Both the position numbers and the translations under genes were made by a program. A model generated the notes under the pieces. It had not been told where the DNA came from. It did not search any database and saw nothing but the letters and a program-made list of their open reading frames with translations. DNA of 64,000 bases from Paraglaciecola sp. T6c (GTDB lineage: Bacteria > Pseudomonadota > Gammaproteobacteria > Enterobacterales > Alteromonadaceae): assembly GCF_000014225.1 (NCBI RefSeq), contig NC_008228.1, positions 992,001 to 1,056,000 of the forward strand, read 5' to 3'. Every line of letters begins with the position of its first letter. The stretch's first letter is position 1. Below, piece after piece: positions 26,873 to 36,188 of this stretch.

Positions 26873-29362
26873 ATGAAACTAAAAAAGCTATCTTTATATT
26901 TTCCGCTTCTGGCATTTTCAGCACTATCACTTCAAACTACAGCTCAAGAGACTGTAAACCAAGAAGCAGAGGCTGACGAAAGCAATGCCATTGAAACAAT
27001 TATGGTTACAGCTCAACGCAAGTCTCAGTCATTACAGGACGCGGCTGTACCAATGTTGGCGGTCAATCAGGATTCACTGACTCGTCAGGGTCTTGATTCT
27101 GGTCAAGACCTAGGAAGGCTTTCCCCTTCATTAGGGATAAGTCCTGGTGGTGGCCCACTGACAAGTATTTTTGTTCGTGGCGTAGGGGCGTTGACCGTCA
27201 ATCCTTTGACTGACGCCGCTGTTGCGCAGAACATCGATGGGGTTTATCTAGGGCGCTCTAGTGGTGCCGCGGGACAAGCGCTTTTCGATTTAGAGCGGGT
27301 AGAGGTTCTAAAAGGGCCTCAAGGTACCCTATATGGACGAAACGCGACGGGCGGTGTTGTTAATTACATCCCTGAAAAACCCCAGTTACGTGAAACTTCA
27401 GGTTACGCTCAAGTTGAAGCAGGTAATTATTCAAGATTAGGCTTCCAAGGCGCTTACAATGCACCGCTTGGGGATGATGCTGCTGTGAGATTCTCGGTTA
27501 ACTCATTGCAACGCGATGGTTACTCTGACGATGGCACTAACGATGCCGATACGTTTGCCATTCGAGCTCAAGTTTACTTTGAACCTTCTGATGAATTTAA
27601 CATTCGTTTTGCCGCAGATTATTCTGAAAATTCAGGGATAGGCCAAGGCGGTGACCTGATAGGTACGTTTAGTAATGACTCGGGTAGCCTAACTGATTTT
27701 ACTCCTTCAGGAATTGAACTTTTTTCTGGCCCTACCTCAGATGCAGCTAACGACATTCGAACGGGTGTGCTGCACACGCCATCGTTTGCACCATACAAAC
27801 CGTTAAGTATTGACGATTTAGGTCAGGATCTTTCATTTACAGGCTTGATGGTTGAACTAAATTACACGACTGAATCAGGTACATTCAGTGTGATCCCCGC
27901 GTACAGAAAATCAGATCAAGTGTACACATTTGTTGGTCCCGGATTTGCCCCCGCTAAAACGAGCGAGGAAAATGAGCAAACGAGTTTAGAGGCGCGCTTT
28001 ACGACTGATTTCGAAGGTCCCTTTAATGGTATTTTGGGCGCATTCTATTTTGACGAAGAAATTCAAACCAGTGGCGTGTTCGCGCAAAACTATGCCTCGC
28101 CCATCCAAAATTATGAGAATGGTGGCGACTCGTGGGCTATATTTGGTCAGGGAACATATGACATATCGGAAACTTTCCGTATAAATCTAGGTTTGCGTTA
28201 CACCGAAGATAAAAAGTACGTTGAGGGTATCAGTGATACCTTTGTGACCTTCTGTGGTGGTACACCGGCAAGCGGCGATTTTCTGACTCCGCCAGCAAGT
28301 TTTGGTAACGGTTGTGCCTCTGGCGCTATACCAGCTCACCCTATCACTTCAGATCGAGACGAATTTATTGCCTACTTTGTAAATGAAGGATTAATTGCAC
28401 CAGACTCAGTTGCCACTATTCCCGGCATGGGGCCTCCTCCAGCTTATCCCTTTACCATTCCAGGTAATATTTCCCCTCAAATCGCGACAATAGCAAATGT
28501 GGGCGAAGGTTTTATACAGGCAGACTTAGATTACAGCGAAACGACATACCGAATTGGCTTAGAGTATGACGTGGCCAAAGACAATTTATTGTACGCAACG
28601 TTCGAAACAGGTTATCGCGCAGGTGGTGTAGATTTATCTGCCGTATCGCCTACCTATGACCCAGAGTATATTGATGCATTTACCATCGGTTCGAAAAATC
28701 GCTTTTTAGACAACACCCTTCAACTTAACTTAGAAGCATTTCACTGGAAGTATGATGGGCAGCAAGTTACTTATTTCACTACATTAGATAGCGCATCGTC
28801 GTTTCCGATTGCTAATGGTGACTCAACCATACAAGGTTTAGATGTAGATATGATTTGGGCTGTTGGCCAAAACACGACGATAAGTGGTAATGCGCAATTC
28901 CTAGATTCGACCTACGACTCGCTGACGTTGGTATCGGACCCTGGACAAGGTCGGTTTGGATGTGCATCAACAGGTGTAACAGGTGCAATCGAAAACTACG
29001 ATTGTTCTGGAGAAAGCTTATTGTATTCTCCTGATTTCGGTGCCGGAATGGCAATAAACCATCATATTGAGTTTGACGAATATAATTTGTCCTTGACTGC
29101 ACAGGCGTCTCATCGTTCTGAGCAAGAAACTAATTTCTTGTTTGTCGATGCGACAAAAGCAAAGTCTTACACAACGCTAGACTTAGATGCCACGCTTATG
29201 TCTGCCTCAGGCGATATTAACTGGGCTATATCTGTGTTTGTTCGCAATGTGACCGATGAGATATTTGTGGCTAACTCTAATGTCAACAACCGAGGGCTAA
29301 CGTACGCTATTCACAATCCACCTCGTACCTTTGGAATTCGTTTAAAAGCAGACTTTTATTAG
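26873..29362 (+). CDS. TonB-dependent outer-membrane receptor
   Basis: 829 residues: signal peptide (about 1-24), TonB box IETIMVTAQ (residues 40-48), plug domain with FVRGVGALTVNP and LKGPQGTLYGRNATGGVVNY, and a 22-strand barrel ending in an aromatic residue (LKADFY). This is the iron/aromatic-receptor type (FecA/CirA-like), not the large saccharide type at 57213. Such receptors use proton-motive force through TonB to import scarce substrates. It stands alone with its own terminator, next to a LysR gene and Rieske oxygenase, and the neighbourhood suggests uptake of an aromatic compound, as for lignin-monomer TonB receptors in sphingomonads. Siderophore uptake is the alternative, given the siderophore-interacting protein at 36189. 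Confidence 0.9.
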   Translation: MKLKKLSLYFPLLAFSALSLQTTAQETVNQEAEADESNAIETIMVTAQRKSQSLQDAAVPMLAVNQDSLTRQGLDSGQDLGRLSPSLGISPGGGPLTSIFVRGVGALTVNPLTDAAVAQNIDGVYLGRSSGAAGQALFDLERVEVLKGPQGTLYGRNATGGVVNYIPEKPQLRETSGYAQVEAGNYSRLGFQGAYNAPLGDDAAVRFSVNSLQRDGYSDDGTNDADTFAIRAQVYFEPSDEFNIRFAADYSENSGIGQGGDLIGTFSNDSGSLTDFTPSGIELFSGPTSDAANDIRTGVLHTPSFAPYKPLSIDDLGQDLSFTGLMVELNYTTESGTFSVIPAYRKSDQVYTFVGPGFAPAKTSEENEQTSLEARFTTDFEGPFNGILGAFYFDEEIQTSGVFAQNYASPIQNYENGGDSWAIFGQGTYDISETFRINLGLRYTEDKKYVEGISDTFVTFCGGTPASGDFLTPPASFGNGCASGAIPAHPITSDRDEFIAYFVNEGLIAPDSVATIPGMGPPPAYPFTIPGNISPQIATIANVGEGFIQADLDYSETTYRIGLEYDVAKDNLLYATFETGYRAGGVDLSAVSPTYDPEYIDAFTIGSKNRFLDNTLQLNLEAFHWKYDGQQVTYFTTLDSASSFPIANGDSTIQGLDVDMIWAVGQNTTISGNAQFLDSTYDSLTLVSDPGQGRFGCASTGVTGAIENYDCSGESLLYSPDFGAGMAINHHIEFDEYNLSLTAQASHRSEQETNFLFVDATKAKSYTTLDLDATLMSASGDINWAISVFVRNVTDEIFVANSNVNNRGLTYAIHNPPRTFGIRLKADFY

Positions 29363-29442
29363 GACAGGCGCAAGAAAGTTGCAATAAACGTTAGCTTCGA
29401 ATTCTAAGCATTAGAATTGGGTTATACACTTATTAGTAAAAC

Positions 29443-29467
29443 GCCCCGATTATCGGGGCTTTTTTTA
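29443..29467 (+). terminator. Rho-independent terminator after TonB receptor
   Basis: GCCCCGAT / ATCGGGGC stem with minimal loop followed by seven T residues; a textbook intrinsic terminator. Confidence 0.9.
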
Positions 29468-29554
29468 CGTACTAAAAATGTGTTCGAAGAGAGGCATCAT
29501 TACCTCTTTAGCAAATTCAACCTTTCTTATTTATAGTACTGTTATTTATCTTGA

Positions 29555-29731
29555 TTAGGGCTTGAGTTCAGTCAAAGGGGGAGTTCCTGATATGGTGCCT
29601 TGCAGAATAATAATGTCCCCACTGGCTAATAATTTTGTTGCTCTACGCTCCAGTTCTAACCCTATTTCTCCTCCCATAATAAAGGCTATCACTGAGCCCT
29701 TTCGAGGTAGCCCCGCAACGCAGTGTATACC
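29555..29731 (-). pseudogene. Cupin-domain protein, 3' remnant
   Basis: A start-less frame of about 58 codons encodes FIMGGEIGLELERRATKLL, then ASGDIIILQGTISG. This resembles the beta strands of a small cupin (pattern GEIxLELxxG...LxxGDVVxxxGT). The usual histidine after GT is missing and the upstream half is not found. Probably a decayed gene; small cupins are common in aromatic-degradation clusters. A chance frame cannot be excluded. Confidence 0.4.
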
Positions 29732-29928
29732 TCAAAAAGTATTGGCTTAAAGTGACATTAGATGTTTATGGTGACCAAAAAATTTAAAATGAGCAATGAT
29801 AACCAGAGCGGAGGCAGTTCAGAGCAAAACTCGTGTTTATGGTGACAAATCAATATAGACCCCAGCCTGAATTTATTTATATTAGTTTCCTGCCAAGTTA
29901 ACTGACCACGCGTTATCTATGTAGTGTA

Positions 29929-30828
29929 TTAAATCGTTTTTGCCACATCGATAATCAATTGTCTTAGCCAGCTTAATCCTACATCATTTTCTCGATTTCG
30001 ATGATATTGCATACTTTGCGTCAAGGGGGGAATTTCAATCGGGGGCTGTAACACTCTGATGGGTAATGATTGGCTAACTATTTGTGCCAGCCTACTGTGT
30101 ACGGTTGCGATGCGTTGCGTACCGATAATGAGGGACGGCGGCGCTAGCAGATTAGACGTCATAATTTCTACTCTTCGACTAATACCATAATGACTCATAA
30201 ACCAACTATCAAAGGCTGGGGCGTTATTTTTACCGTAGCTGACGACAACATGGCCAGCAGATTGATAATCCTCAAACGTTATTTTTTCTCCAATCGATGT
30301 GTTTTCTTGCCAACAAATGCATTTGTAACCTTCTTGATATATCTCATCGAAGGGGTGTCCGTCTTGCGTGAACTGTTTTGGAATAATCATTAAGTCAATA
30401 TCCCCTTTATCAAGCAAATCGGTTTCACCAATGGTCGATAAATTCAAGCGAATATTAGGAGCGTCCTGGGCCAGCCGACTAATCACAGTGGGCATTAATA
30501 CCATAGTTGTTAATTCTGACGCAGCGATTCTATAACACCGTTCATCACTGGCAGGGTCAAATTTAGGTCTACTTATTATGGTATTTTCCATTTCTACTAG
30601 AATTCGCCGAACGGGTTTAGCTAGCGTTTCAGTAAGCGATGTGGGGATGAGTTCTCTGCCTACTTGCACAAATAATTCATCATCAAAATATTGTCTTAAG
30701 CGTGAAACCGCTGAACTCATTCCCGATTGGCTAAGATGTATTCGCTCACCGGCTCGTGTGACATTGCGCTCCGCTATGAGTGCATCTAGCGCAACGAGTA
30801 AGTTCAAATCTAGGCCTTTAAATCGCAT
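29929..30828 (-). CDS. LysR-family regulator, NodD/NahR-like
   Basis: 299 residues, third member of the LysR set in this window. It shares the MRFKGLDLNLLVALDALIAERN opening (cut here to its core LDLNLLVALDALI) and the GERIHLSQSGMSSAVSRLR recognition region with the other two. It is divergent from the Rieske oxygenase at 31142 (313-bp gap), which begins an operon with doxX, vanB-like and sulfatase genes; that operon is the likely target. The effector is unknown. Confidence 0.85.
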   Translation of the reverse strand: MRFKGLDLNLLVALDALIAERNVTRAGERIHLSQSGMSSAVSRLRQYFDDELFVQVGRELIPTSLTETLAKPVRRILVEMENTIISRPKFDPASDERCYRIAASELTTMVLMPTVISRLAQDAPNIRLNLSTIGETDLLDKGDIDLMIIPKQFTQDGHPFDEIYQEGYKCICWQENTSIGEKITFEDYQSAGHVVVSYGKNNAPAFDSWFMSHYGISRRVEIMTSNLLAPPSLIIGTQRIATVHSRLAQIVSQSLPIRVLQPPIEIPPLTQSMQYHRNRENDVGLSWLRQLIIDVAKTI

Positions 30829-31141
30829 AAACAGTAACCATCAGTTTCAAAGCTGTAATTTTACTAAGTAATCTATTTTAAAGGCATCAAATGTTCAACG
30901 AATTTACTGCTTTTTACTATCGGTAGTCACATCTAGCCCAGGCTATATCCATACTCCACTGGTGAGTCGGTATTCTCTTGATCCGATTAAAAGCGCCTTT
31001 CTATCAACCATCGATTTTATCAATGCCAACTAGCGATGTTAAGCGTTGGTCGCGATGTAACGGCGCTGATATATTGCGTAAACAATTTTTTAACAATTGA
31101 GTGCGATAAGCGCGCTAGACAATTTTTGAGGAAGATAAATT
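30829..31141. promoter_or_regulatory. Divergent promoter region, LysR / Rieske operon
   Basis: 313 bp of intergenic DNA. Around 30912-30932 it has TTTTTACTATCGGTAGTCA, which shares TTTTT and GGTAGTCA elements with the LysR intergenic region at 14920-14938. This may be a common binding element of the paralogous regulators. A GAGGAAG ribosome site precedes the Rieske start. Confidence 0.4.
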
Positions 31142-32215
31142 ATGTATCCATTTAAATATAAAAGTTCAATCGTGCGCAACCGTTGGTATATGGCGGCATT
31201 TTCAACCGAAATAACCCGTGAGCCAATGGAACGCACCATGCTAAACAAGCCTGTGGTTATGTATCGTAAAGAAGATGGTACGCCCGTTGCCATGTATGGC
31301 TTATGCCCCCACCGTTATCTACCTCTGGTGCAAGGTCGCGTTGAAGGCGATGCTATTGTGTGTGGTTACCACGGGTTCAAATTTGCTGATACTGGCGAGT
31401 GCATTCAAATTCCTTCGCAGCCAAAAGTCACAGGTAGAATCTGCCAGCCAGTGTATAAAATTATAGAAAAAGGCCCAATTTGTTGGATTTGGATGGGCGA
31501 TGAAGACAAATGTGATATCGATTTAATTCCGCCCTACGAAGATTTTGGTTTGGATCAGCCAGGCTGGGATTTCCACTCGGCTAATTATTTTCATCTTGAA
31601 GGCCGCTCTCAGTTATTGGTCGATAACTTAATGGACCTTACCCACCTTCCTTATGTGCATCACCATATCGCAGGGAAAGATTCGATGGCAGATATACCCA
31701 TTGTCACTGAAGAGCGTGAAAGAAGTTATCGCATAACACGCAATGGCAAGGCCCCCTGGAATGATTATTTCAAGATGGTCTTTGGCCCAGAAGCTGAATT
31801 CGAGGGTGTATGTGATTTTATGATCAAGAGCGATTTTTTCGGTCCTGAATTCATGTCCACAAGTCTACCCATTATCACGGCAGTGCCTGGCAAAAGTGAG
31901 GTTCCCAAAGAGTTGGGTTCGTTGATGATACTTCATGGTGCTACCCCTGAAACCGACACGACAACTCACTATTTTGGGTTTTCTACGCGTAATTTCAGGT
32001 TAGGTGATGAAAGCTTAAACCAATTCCAACTTGCCGCCGATCAGAAAATCCGTGCCCAAGACCAGGTAGCGATCAACGCTGTAGAAAAGAGGCTCGATTT
32101 TGCGGTCACTCAACAACGAGAACTGTTAGTTGGAGCAGACAAGCCTGCGGTTCAGGTTAGAAGAAGGATTGAAGCCATGCTGGCGGAAGAAAATGTGCCT
32201 TTAGCTGACGCATAA
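31142..32215 (+). CDS. Rieske non-heme iron oxygenase (VanA-like), paralogue 3
   Basis: 357 residues. Rieske ligands are Cys55, His57, Cys74 and His77 at the same positions as in the paralogue at 12702, and DNLMDLTHLPYVHHH supplies the mononuclear-iron histidines. Its first gene position in an operon with a VanB-type reductase (third gene) makes it the probable primary partner of that reductase. The DoxX and arylsulfatase genes are in the same unit. Predicted reaction: NADH-driven O-demethylation or hydroxylation of an aromatic acid. The substrate may differ from that of the 12702 protein, since the two have different regulators (LysR and AraC). Confidence 0.83.
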   Translation: MYPFKYKSSIVRNRWYMAAFSTEITREPMERTMLNKPVVMYRKEDGTPVAMYGLCPHRYLPLVQGRVEGDAIVCGYHGFKFADTGECIQIPSQPKVTGRICQPVYKIIEKGPICWIWMGDEDKCDIDLIPPYEDFGLDQPGWDFHSANYFHLEGRSQLLVDNLMDLTHLPYVHHHIAGKDSMADIPIVTEERERSYRITRNGKAPWNDYFKMVFGPEAEFEGVCDFMIKSDFFGPEFMSTSLPIITAVPGKSEVPKELGSLMILHGATPETDTTTHYFGFSTRNFRLGDESLNQFQLAADQKIRAQDQVAINAVEKRLDFAVTQQRELLVGADKPAVQVRRRIEAMLAEENVPLADA

Positions 32216-32274
32216 GAAGAAATAGGTGCCTGTTGCACTCACGCTTTACGTCAGTGCAGCCCATCGCGTTCGCT

Positions 32275-32312
32275 GTTTTGAGCTGCGCCGATTAATGGGC
32301 GCAGCTTAAAAC
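32275..32312 (+). terminator. Strong hairpin between Rieske and doxX genes
   Basis: A 15-bp stem with one mismatch (GTTTTGAGCTGCGCC / GGCGCAGCTTAAAAC) and an 8-nt loop. It lacks a T-run, so it may be an attenuator or mRNA-stabilising hairpin that sets a higher level of the upstream oxygenase transcript. Confidence 0.45.
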
Positions 32313-32366
32313 GGTTAGCGCCTATTAAAGAACACGTGAATCAAGCCTCGAGGGGAAGATGGAAGC

Positions 32367-32777
32367 ATGTTTTATCAATATGAAAAATACTGCCTAGCCA
32401 TTTTACGGGTTGTAACAGCACTGCTTTATATGCAACACGGTGCGCAGAAATTGTTTCACTTCCCTGAGGGAGGGCATCATCAAGGGCCCTTGGATTTGTT
32501 CAGTTTAACGGGCTTCGCTGGCATTTTAGAGTTCTTTGGTGGCCTTTGCTTGTTAATGGGGCTGGGTACTCGCAGTGTGGCTTTCTTATTGAGCGGACAG
32601 ATGGCTGTGGCTTACTTTCTTTTTTACGCATCAAAAGACTTTTTTCCTGTGGTCAATGGTGGAGAGCTAGCCGTGATGTACTGTTTCGTCTTTTTCTATT
32701 TCATCTTCTCAGGTCCTGGTGCCTGGTCTGTGGATGCAGTCTTAAAGGCAAGGTTAAACCGCTCGACGGTTAACTGA
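32367..32777 (+). CDS. DoxX-family membrane protein
   Basis: 136 residues with four predicted membrane helices and the DoxX pattern LRVVTALLYMQHGAQKLF followed by FGGLCLLMGLGTRSVAF. DoxX proteins are small inner-membrane proteins of uncertain biochemical role, often linked to redox or thiol metabolism and found in aromatic dioxygenase loci. Here it lies between a Rieske oxygenase and its likely reductase. The start follows a GGGGAAG ribosome site. Confidence 0.85.
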   Translation: MFYQYEKYCLAILRVVTALLYMQHGAQKLFHFPEGGHHQGPLDLFSLTGFAGILEFFGGLCLLMGLGTRSVAFLLSGQMAVAYFLFYASKDFFPVVNGGELAVMYCFVFFYFIFSGPGAWSVDAVLKARLNRSTVN

Positions 32778-32822
32778 TCCTTATTTAGCTATTTTTAAGC
32801 TAAAAATATATCGAGAAATATT

Positions 32823-33779
32823 ATGTTTGACGTTGTTATTAAGAATAAAACACTGGAAACACCCCATATTTGTAGTTTTGAATTAGCGCGCAAAGACGGC
32901 GGAGAATTGCCGGCCTTTTCAGCGGGTAGTCATGTAGATGTGCAGCTACCTAATAGCTTGACTCGGCAATATTCTTTGATAAGCCATGCACAATCTCAAG
33001 CGTTCTATAAAATTGCTGTTTTAAAGGATGCTAACTCAAGGGGCGGCTCGCTGGCACTGCATGATACGCTCAACGTTGGGGATGAAATCGCTATATCGGA
33101 ACCGCGTAATTTATTTCCTATCAATGCGAAAAGTGACAAAGTCCTTCTTTTTGCGGGGGGGATAGGGATCACGCCTATATTGTCGATGGCAATAGAACTT
33201 GATGGTATCGGCGTTGATTTTGAGCTGCATTATCGCGCTAAATCGAAAGAGCAGGCTGCGTTTTATCAACTGCTGTTAAATTGCCCATTCGCATCTAAGG
33301 TGTCTTACTATTTCTCTGATCAGCCAGAAAATAACAATACTAGGCTTAACCAAGCCTTAAGTCATTTTACTGAAAATACCCATTTATACACCTGTGGACC
33401 GGTGGGGTATATGGAGCACATATTTGATGTGGCAAGAGCGAATTCGTGGAAAGAAGAAAATCTGCATAAAGAGAACTTCAAAGCGGAGCCTAAGATTGCC
33501 GAATCAGGTGATAAGCCATTTAAACTTATTCTAAAACGTTCAGGGTTGGAAATTGATGTCGCTGTCGAGCAAACGGCCTTGGAGGCTATAGAAGACGCTG
33601 GCGTAACGGTTGATATGTCCTGCGAGATGGGTATATGCGGTGCGTGTTTAACACCTGTTATTGACGGAGTACCGGATCACCGAGACGAGTTTTTATCTGC
33701 TGATGAAAAGTCCAAGAACAATCAATTTACCCCATGCTGCTCAAGGTCGTTAACTGACACGTTAATAATAGATTTGTAA
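32823..33779 (+). CDS. vanB: Vanillate O-demethylase-type reductase (FNR + 2Fe-2S ferredoxin)
   Basis: 318 residues of class IA oxygenase reductase: flavin-binding RQYSL (48-52), pyridine-nucleotide loop AGGIGITP (111-118), CGPVGYM (191-197) and a C-terminal plant-type [2Fe-2S] domain with Cys267, Cys272, Cys275 and Cys305 (CEMGICGAC...CC). It passes electrons from NAD(P)H to the Rieske oxygenase in the cytoplasm. It is the only dedicated VanB-type reductase in the window, while three VanA-like oxygenases are present, so sharing is likely. Confidence 0.87.
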   Translation: MFDVVIKNKTLETPHICSFELARKDGGELPAFSAGSHVDVQLPNSLTRQYSLISHAQSQAFYKIAVLKDANSRGGSLALHDTLNVGDEIAISEPRNLFPINAKSDKVLLFAGGIGITPILSMAIELDGIGVDFELHYRAKSKEQAAFYQLLLNCPFASKVSYYFSDQPENNNTRLNQALSHFTENTHLYTCGPVGYMEHIFDVARANSWKEENLHKENFKAEPKIAESGDKPFKLILKRSGLEIDVAVEQTALEAIEDAGVTVDMSCEMGICGACLTPVIDGVPDHRDEFLSADEKSKNNQFTPCCSRSLTDTLIIDL

Positions 33780-33862
33780 TAGCAATGATAACTACTTTGA
33801 AATAGTTGCCTTACCAGAACATTTTGTATGCTGAATATATGCGGACTTACCGGGAGTAATGA

Positions 33863-35590
33863 ATGAGATATCAAAGACACTATGGAATAACAATTAATGC
33901 AGTATGGTTGAGTGCTTTTCTTTTACTAACAGGATGTTCCTCAGAGGCGGTTAACGTAAGTAGTGAGCCAGTTATAGAAAATAAAGTGCTGGAATCGCCA
34001 TCAGACACACGTCCTAATATCGTCATTATTGTTGCCGATGATTTGGGATTAACCGATTTAGGCGTGTTTGGTAGCGAAATAGCAACCCCGAATATCGATT
34101 CATTAGCAAATGCTGGTGTAAGGCTAACTAATTTTCATACCGCTGCAACCTGTTCGCCTACCCGAGCAATGTTACTTTCCGGCACGGATAATCACTTGGC
34201 GGGTCTAGGGGCCATGGATGAAGTTATGCAAGCGTTCGCGCCTTATCTTTTAGATAAACCAGGTTACCAAGGGTATTTAAACGATAGCGTTGCAACCTTA
34301 CCTGAAGTTTTGGCGGAAGCTGATTACCAACGTTTTATGGTCGGCAAATGGCACTTAGGTAAAAAAGATGGACAAATGCCTGCCGCTCGCGGTTTTCAAC
34401 GTTCTTTTGCACTAATGGAAGGCGGAGCGGGGCACTTCGATGATATGTCTATTATGCCATTCGCCAAAAAAGCAACTTATGTAGAAGATGATAAGCCAGC
34501 GACGTTACCTGACCATTTTTATTCATCGCCGTTTTTCACCAGTAAGATGAAGCAATATCTACATGAGCGGGATAAAACTAAGCCTTTCATGTCCTATATG
34601 GCATATACCGCTCCCCACTGGCCCTTGCAAGCCCCAGAGTCTTCAATAGCGAAATACAAAGGTAAGTATGATGAAGGCTACGAAGCGCTTTTAGCGAGTC
34701 GCTTAGAAAAACAAAAAGCACTCGGTTTAATTGCAAAGTCTAGCCAAATTCCCCCCTTACCAAGGAATATAAAACCTTGGGCAAGTTTGACCGTTGAAGA
34801 AAAGAAAATTTCAGCTAAGCAAATGGAAATCTATGCGGCTATGGTATCTGACTTAGATACCGCCATTGGTGATTTGGTCACCTACTTAAAAGATGAGGGG
34901 GTATACGATAATACTGTCATTTTCTTTATGTCAGATAATGGTACTGAAGCCAATACACCTAACTCACCAGCCTACAAAAGCTTCTTGAGTAAATTTGTTG
35001 CGACATGTTGTGACAATAGTTACGAAAACATGGGCAAGGCTAACTCCTATGTTATGTACGGTCCGCAATGGGCACGTGCCGGTAGCAGTATTAAACGGCT
35101 AAACAAAGGCTCAGTGACACAAGGTGGCATTCATACCCCAGCATTTGTCCATTTCCCTAAAATGGTTAAACCAAAGCAATATGACGGCATCGTCAGTGTT
35201 ATGGATGTCATGCCAACCATATTAGAATTAGCTAACGCAAAACATCCTTATTCTGCGGCGAGTGAAACAAACAAATTCGGGCCAATGCGCGGGGCATCAA
35301 TGATGAGCATGCTGACCGGAAAAAGCGTCAATCTACACGGCGATGATTATGTCTTAGGCGCAGAGCTTCATGGGAATAAAGCTGTGCGTAAAGGGGATTG
35401 GAAGTTACTTTCTATTTCGCGACCTGCGGGCAATGGGCAGTGGGGATTGTATAATCTAGCTGATGATCCTGCGGAATTGATTGATGTATCAACACAACAC
35501 CCTGAAAAGGTTGCAGAACTTAAGCTCGCTTGGCAACAGTATGCTGAAGAAGTGGGTGTACAAGAGATGCGACCACGCAAAAAACATTAA
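33863..35590 (+). CDS. Lipoprotein arylsulfatase (S1 family, AtsA-like)
   Basis: 575 residues with a lipobox LLTGC (Cys25), so probably anchored in the periplasm or outer membrane. The N-terminal alkaline-phosphatase-like domain has metal-binding ADDLG (Asp59, Asp60) and the sulfatase signature CSPTR at 97-101, whose Cys97 would be converted to formylglycine. GKWHLGKK follows, as in arylsulfatases. The C-terminal subdomain ends normally (GLYNLADDPAELIDV). By length and the FHTAATCSPTRAMLLSG style it is of the arylsulfatase A / S1_4 type, unlike the shorter sulfatases at 48.7 and 62.1 kb. In an operon with Rieske oxygenase and VanB, its likely substrate is a sulfated phenolic rather than a polysaccharide; this is inference. 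Confidence 0.85.
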   Translation: MRYQRHYGITINAVWLSAFLLLTGCSSEAVNVSSEPVIENKVLESPSDTRPNIVIIVADDLGLTDLGVFGSEIATPNIDSLANAGVRLTNFHTAATCSPTRAMLLSGTDNHLAGLGAMDEVMQAFAPYLLDKPGYQGYLNDSVATLPEVLAEADYQRFMVGKWHLGKKDGQMPAARGFQRSFALMEGGAGHFDDMSIMPFAKKATYVEDDKPATLPDHFYSSPFFTSKMKQYLHERDKTKPFMSYMAYTAPHWPLQAPESSIAKYKGKYDEGYEALLASRLEKQKALGLIAKSSQIPPLPRNIKPWASLTVEEKKISAKQMEIYAAMVSDLDTAIGDLVTYLKDEGVYDNTVIFFMSDNGTEANTPNSPAYKSFLSKFVATCCDNSYENMGKANSYVMYGPQWARAGSSIKRLNKGSVTQGGIHTPAFVHFPKMVKPKQYDGIVSVMDVMPTILELANAKHPYSAASETNKFGPMRGASMMSMLTGKSVNLHGDDYVLGAELHGNKAVRKGDWKLLSISRPAGNGQWGLYNLADDPAELIDVSTQHPEKVAELKLAWQQYAEEVGVQEMRPRKKH

Positions 35591-36188
35591 GTGGGTTATT
35601 GATCGATTTTCAGTTGGCACAGAGGCAACTCTCGCGCATACAAAAATAGAATTGAGATGGGCCGATACATCGTAGCACCTTAGAATTTGCTTTGGGCTCT
35701 AGCGCAAATGCCAAAGGCAAAGGTGCTCATGAAGAGTTCGAGCCAATATTAAGGTCTACAAACCACTGCTTAGCATCGAGGATGACAAGGGAGGTTTGAG
35801 GGCTTCGCCTTAAGGGAATGCCCGTAATATGAACGCAGCCAAGTATGTCTTACGTCTATGCTAAACTGTTGTGGTGCCATCAATAATAATCAGTTCAACT
35901 AAAAACAGTAACCCCACATCTATGCCTGGCTAATTTATCGAATAAACTCAGGGCATCTGGGCTAATTTTTTGGACCAATTACACTCTTAAAAGGAATAGT
36001 CGTCGTTTGTCCGTGAGGTAGAACCCTAGGCGTTTCTGAAGAGACAACCGACTTGTCAGAGTGATTTGATTCTCAACAAATATTTTTCGGTATTAATTAA
36101 AACTCTTCCCAAGGGCGACTCTTCAGGATGTTCGATGCAACAAACAGCCGTAGCAAGTCGAAGCCATGGATTGATTTGGACTCCAATC
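35591..36188. other. Gene-free stretch
   Basis: About 600 bp between the arylsulfatase and the siderophore-interacting protein gene, which converge on it. Only short unsupported frames are present; no repeats or sites that I can name. Confidence 0.5.
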
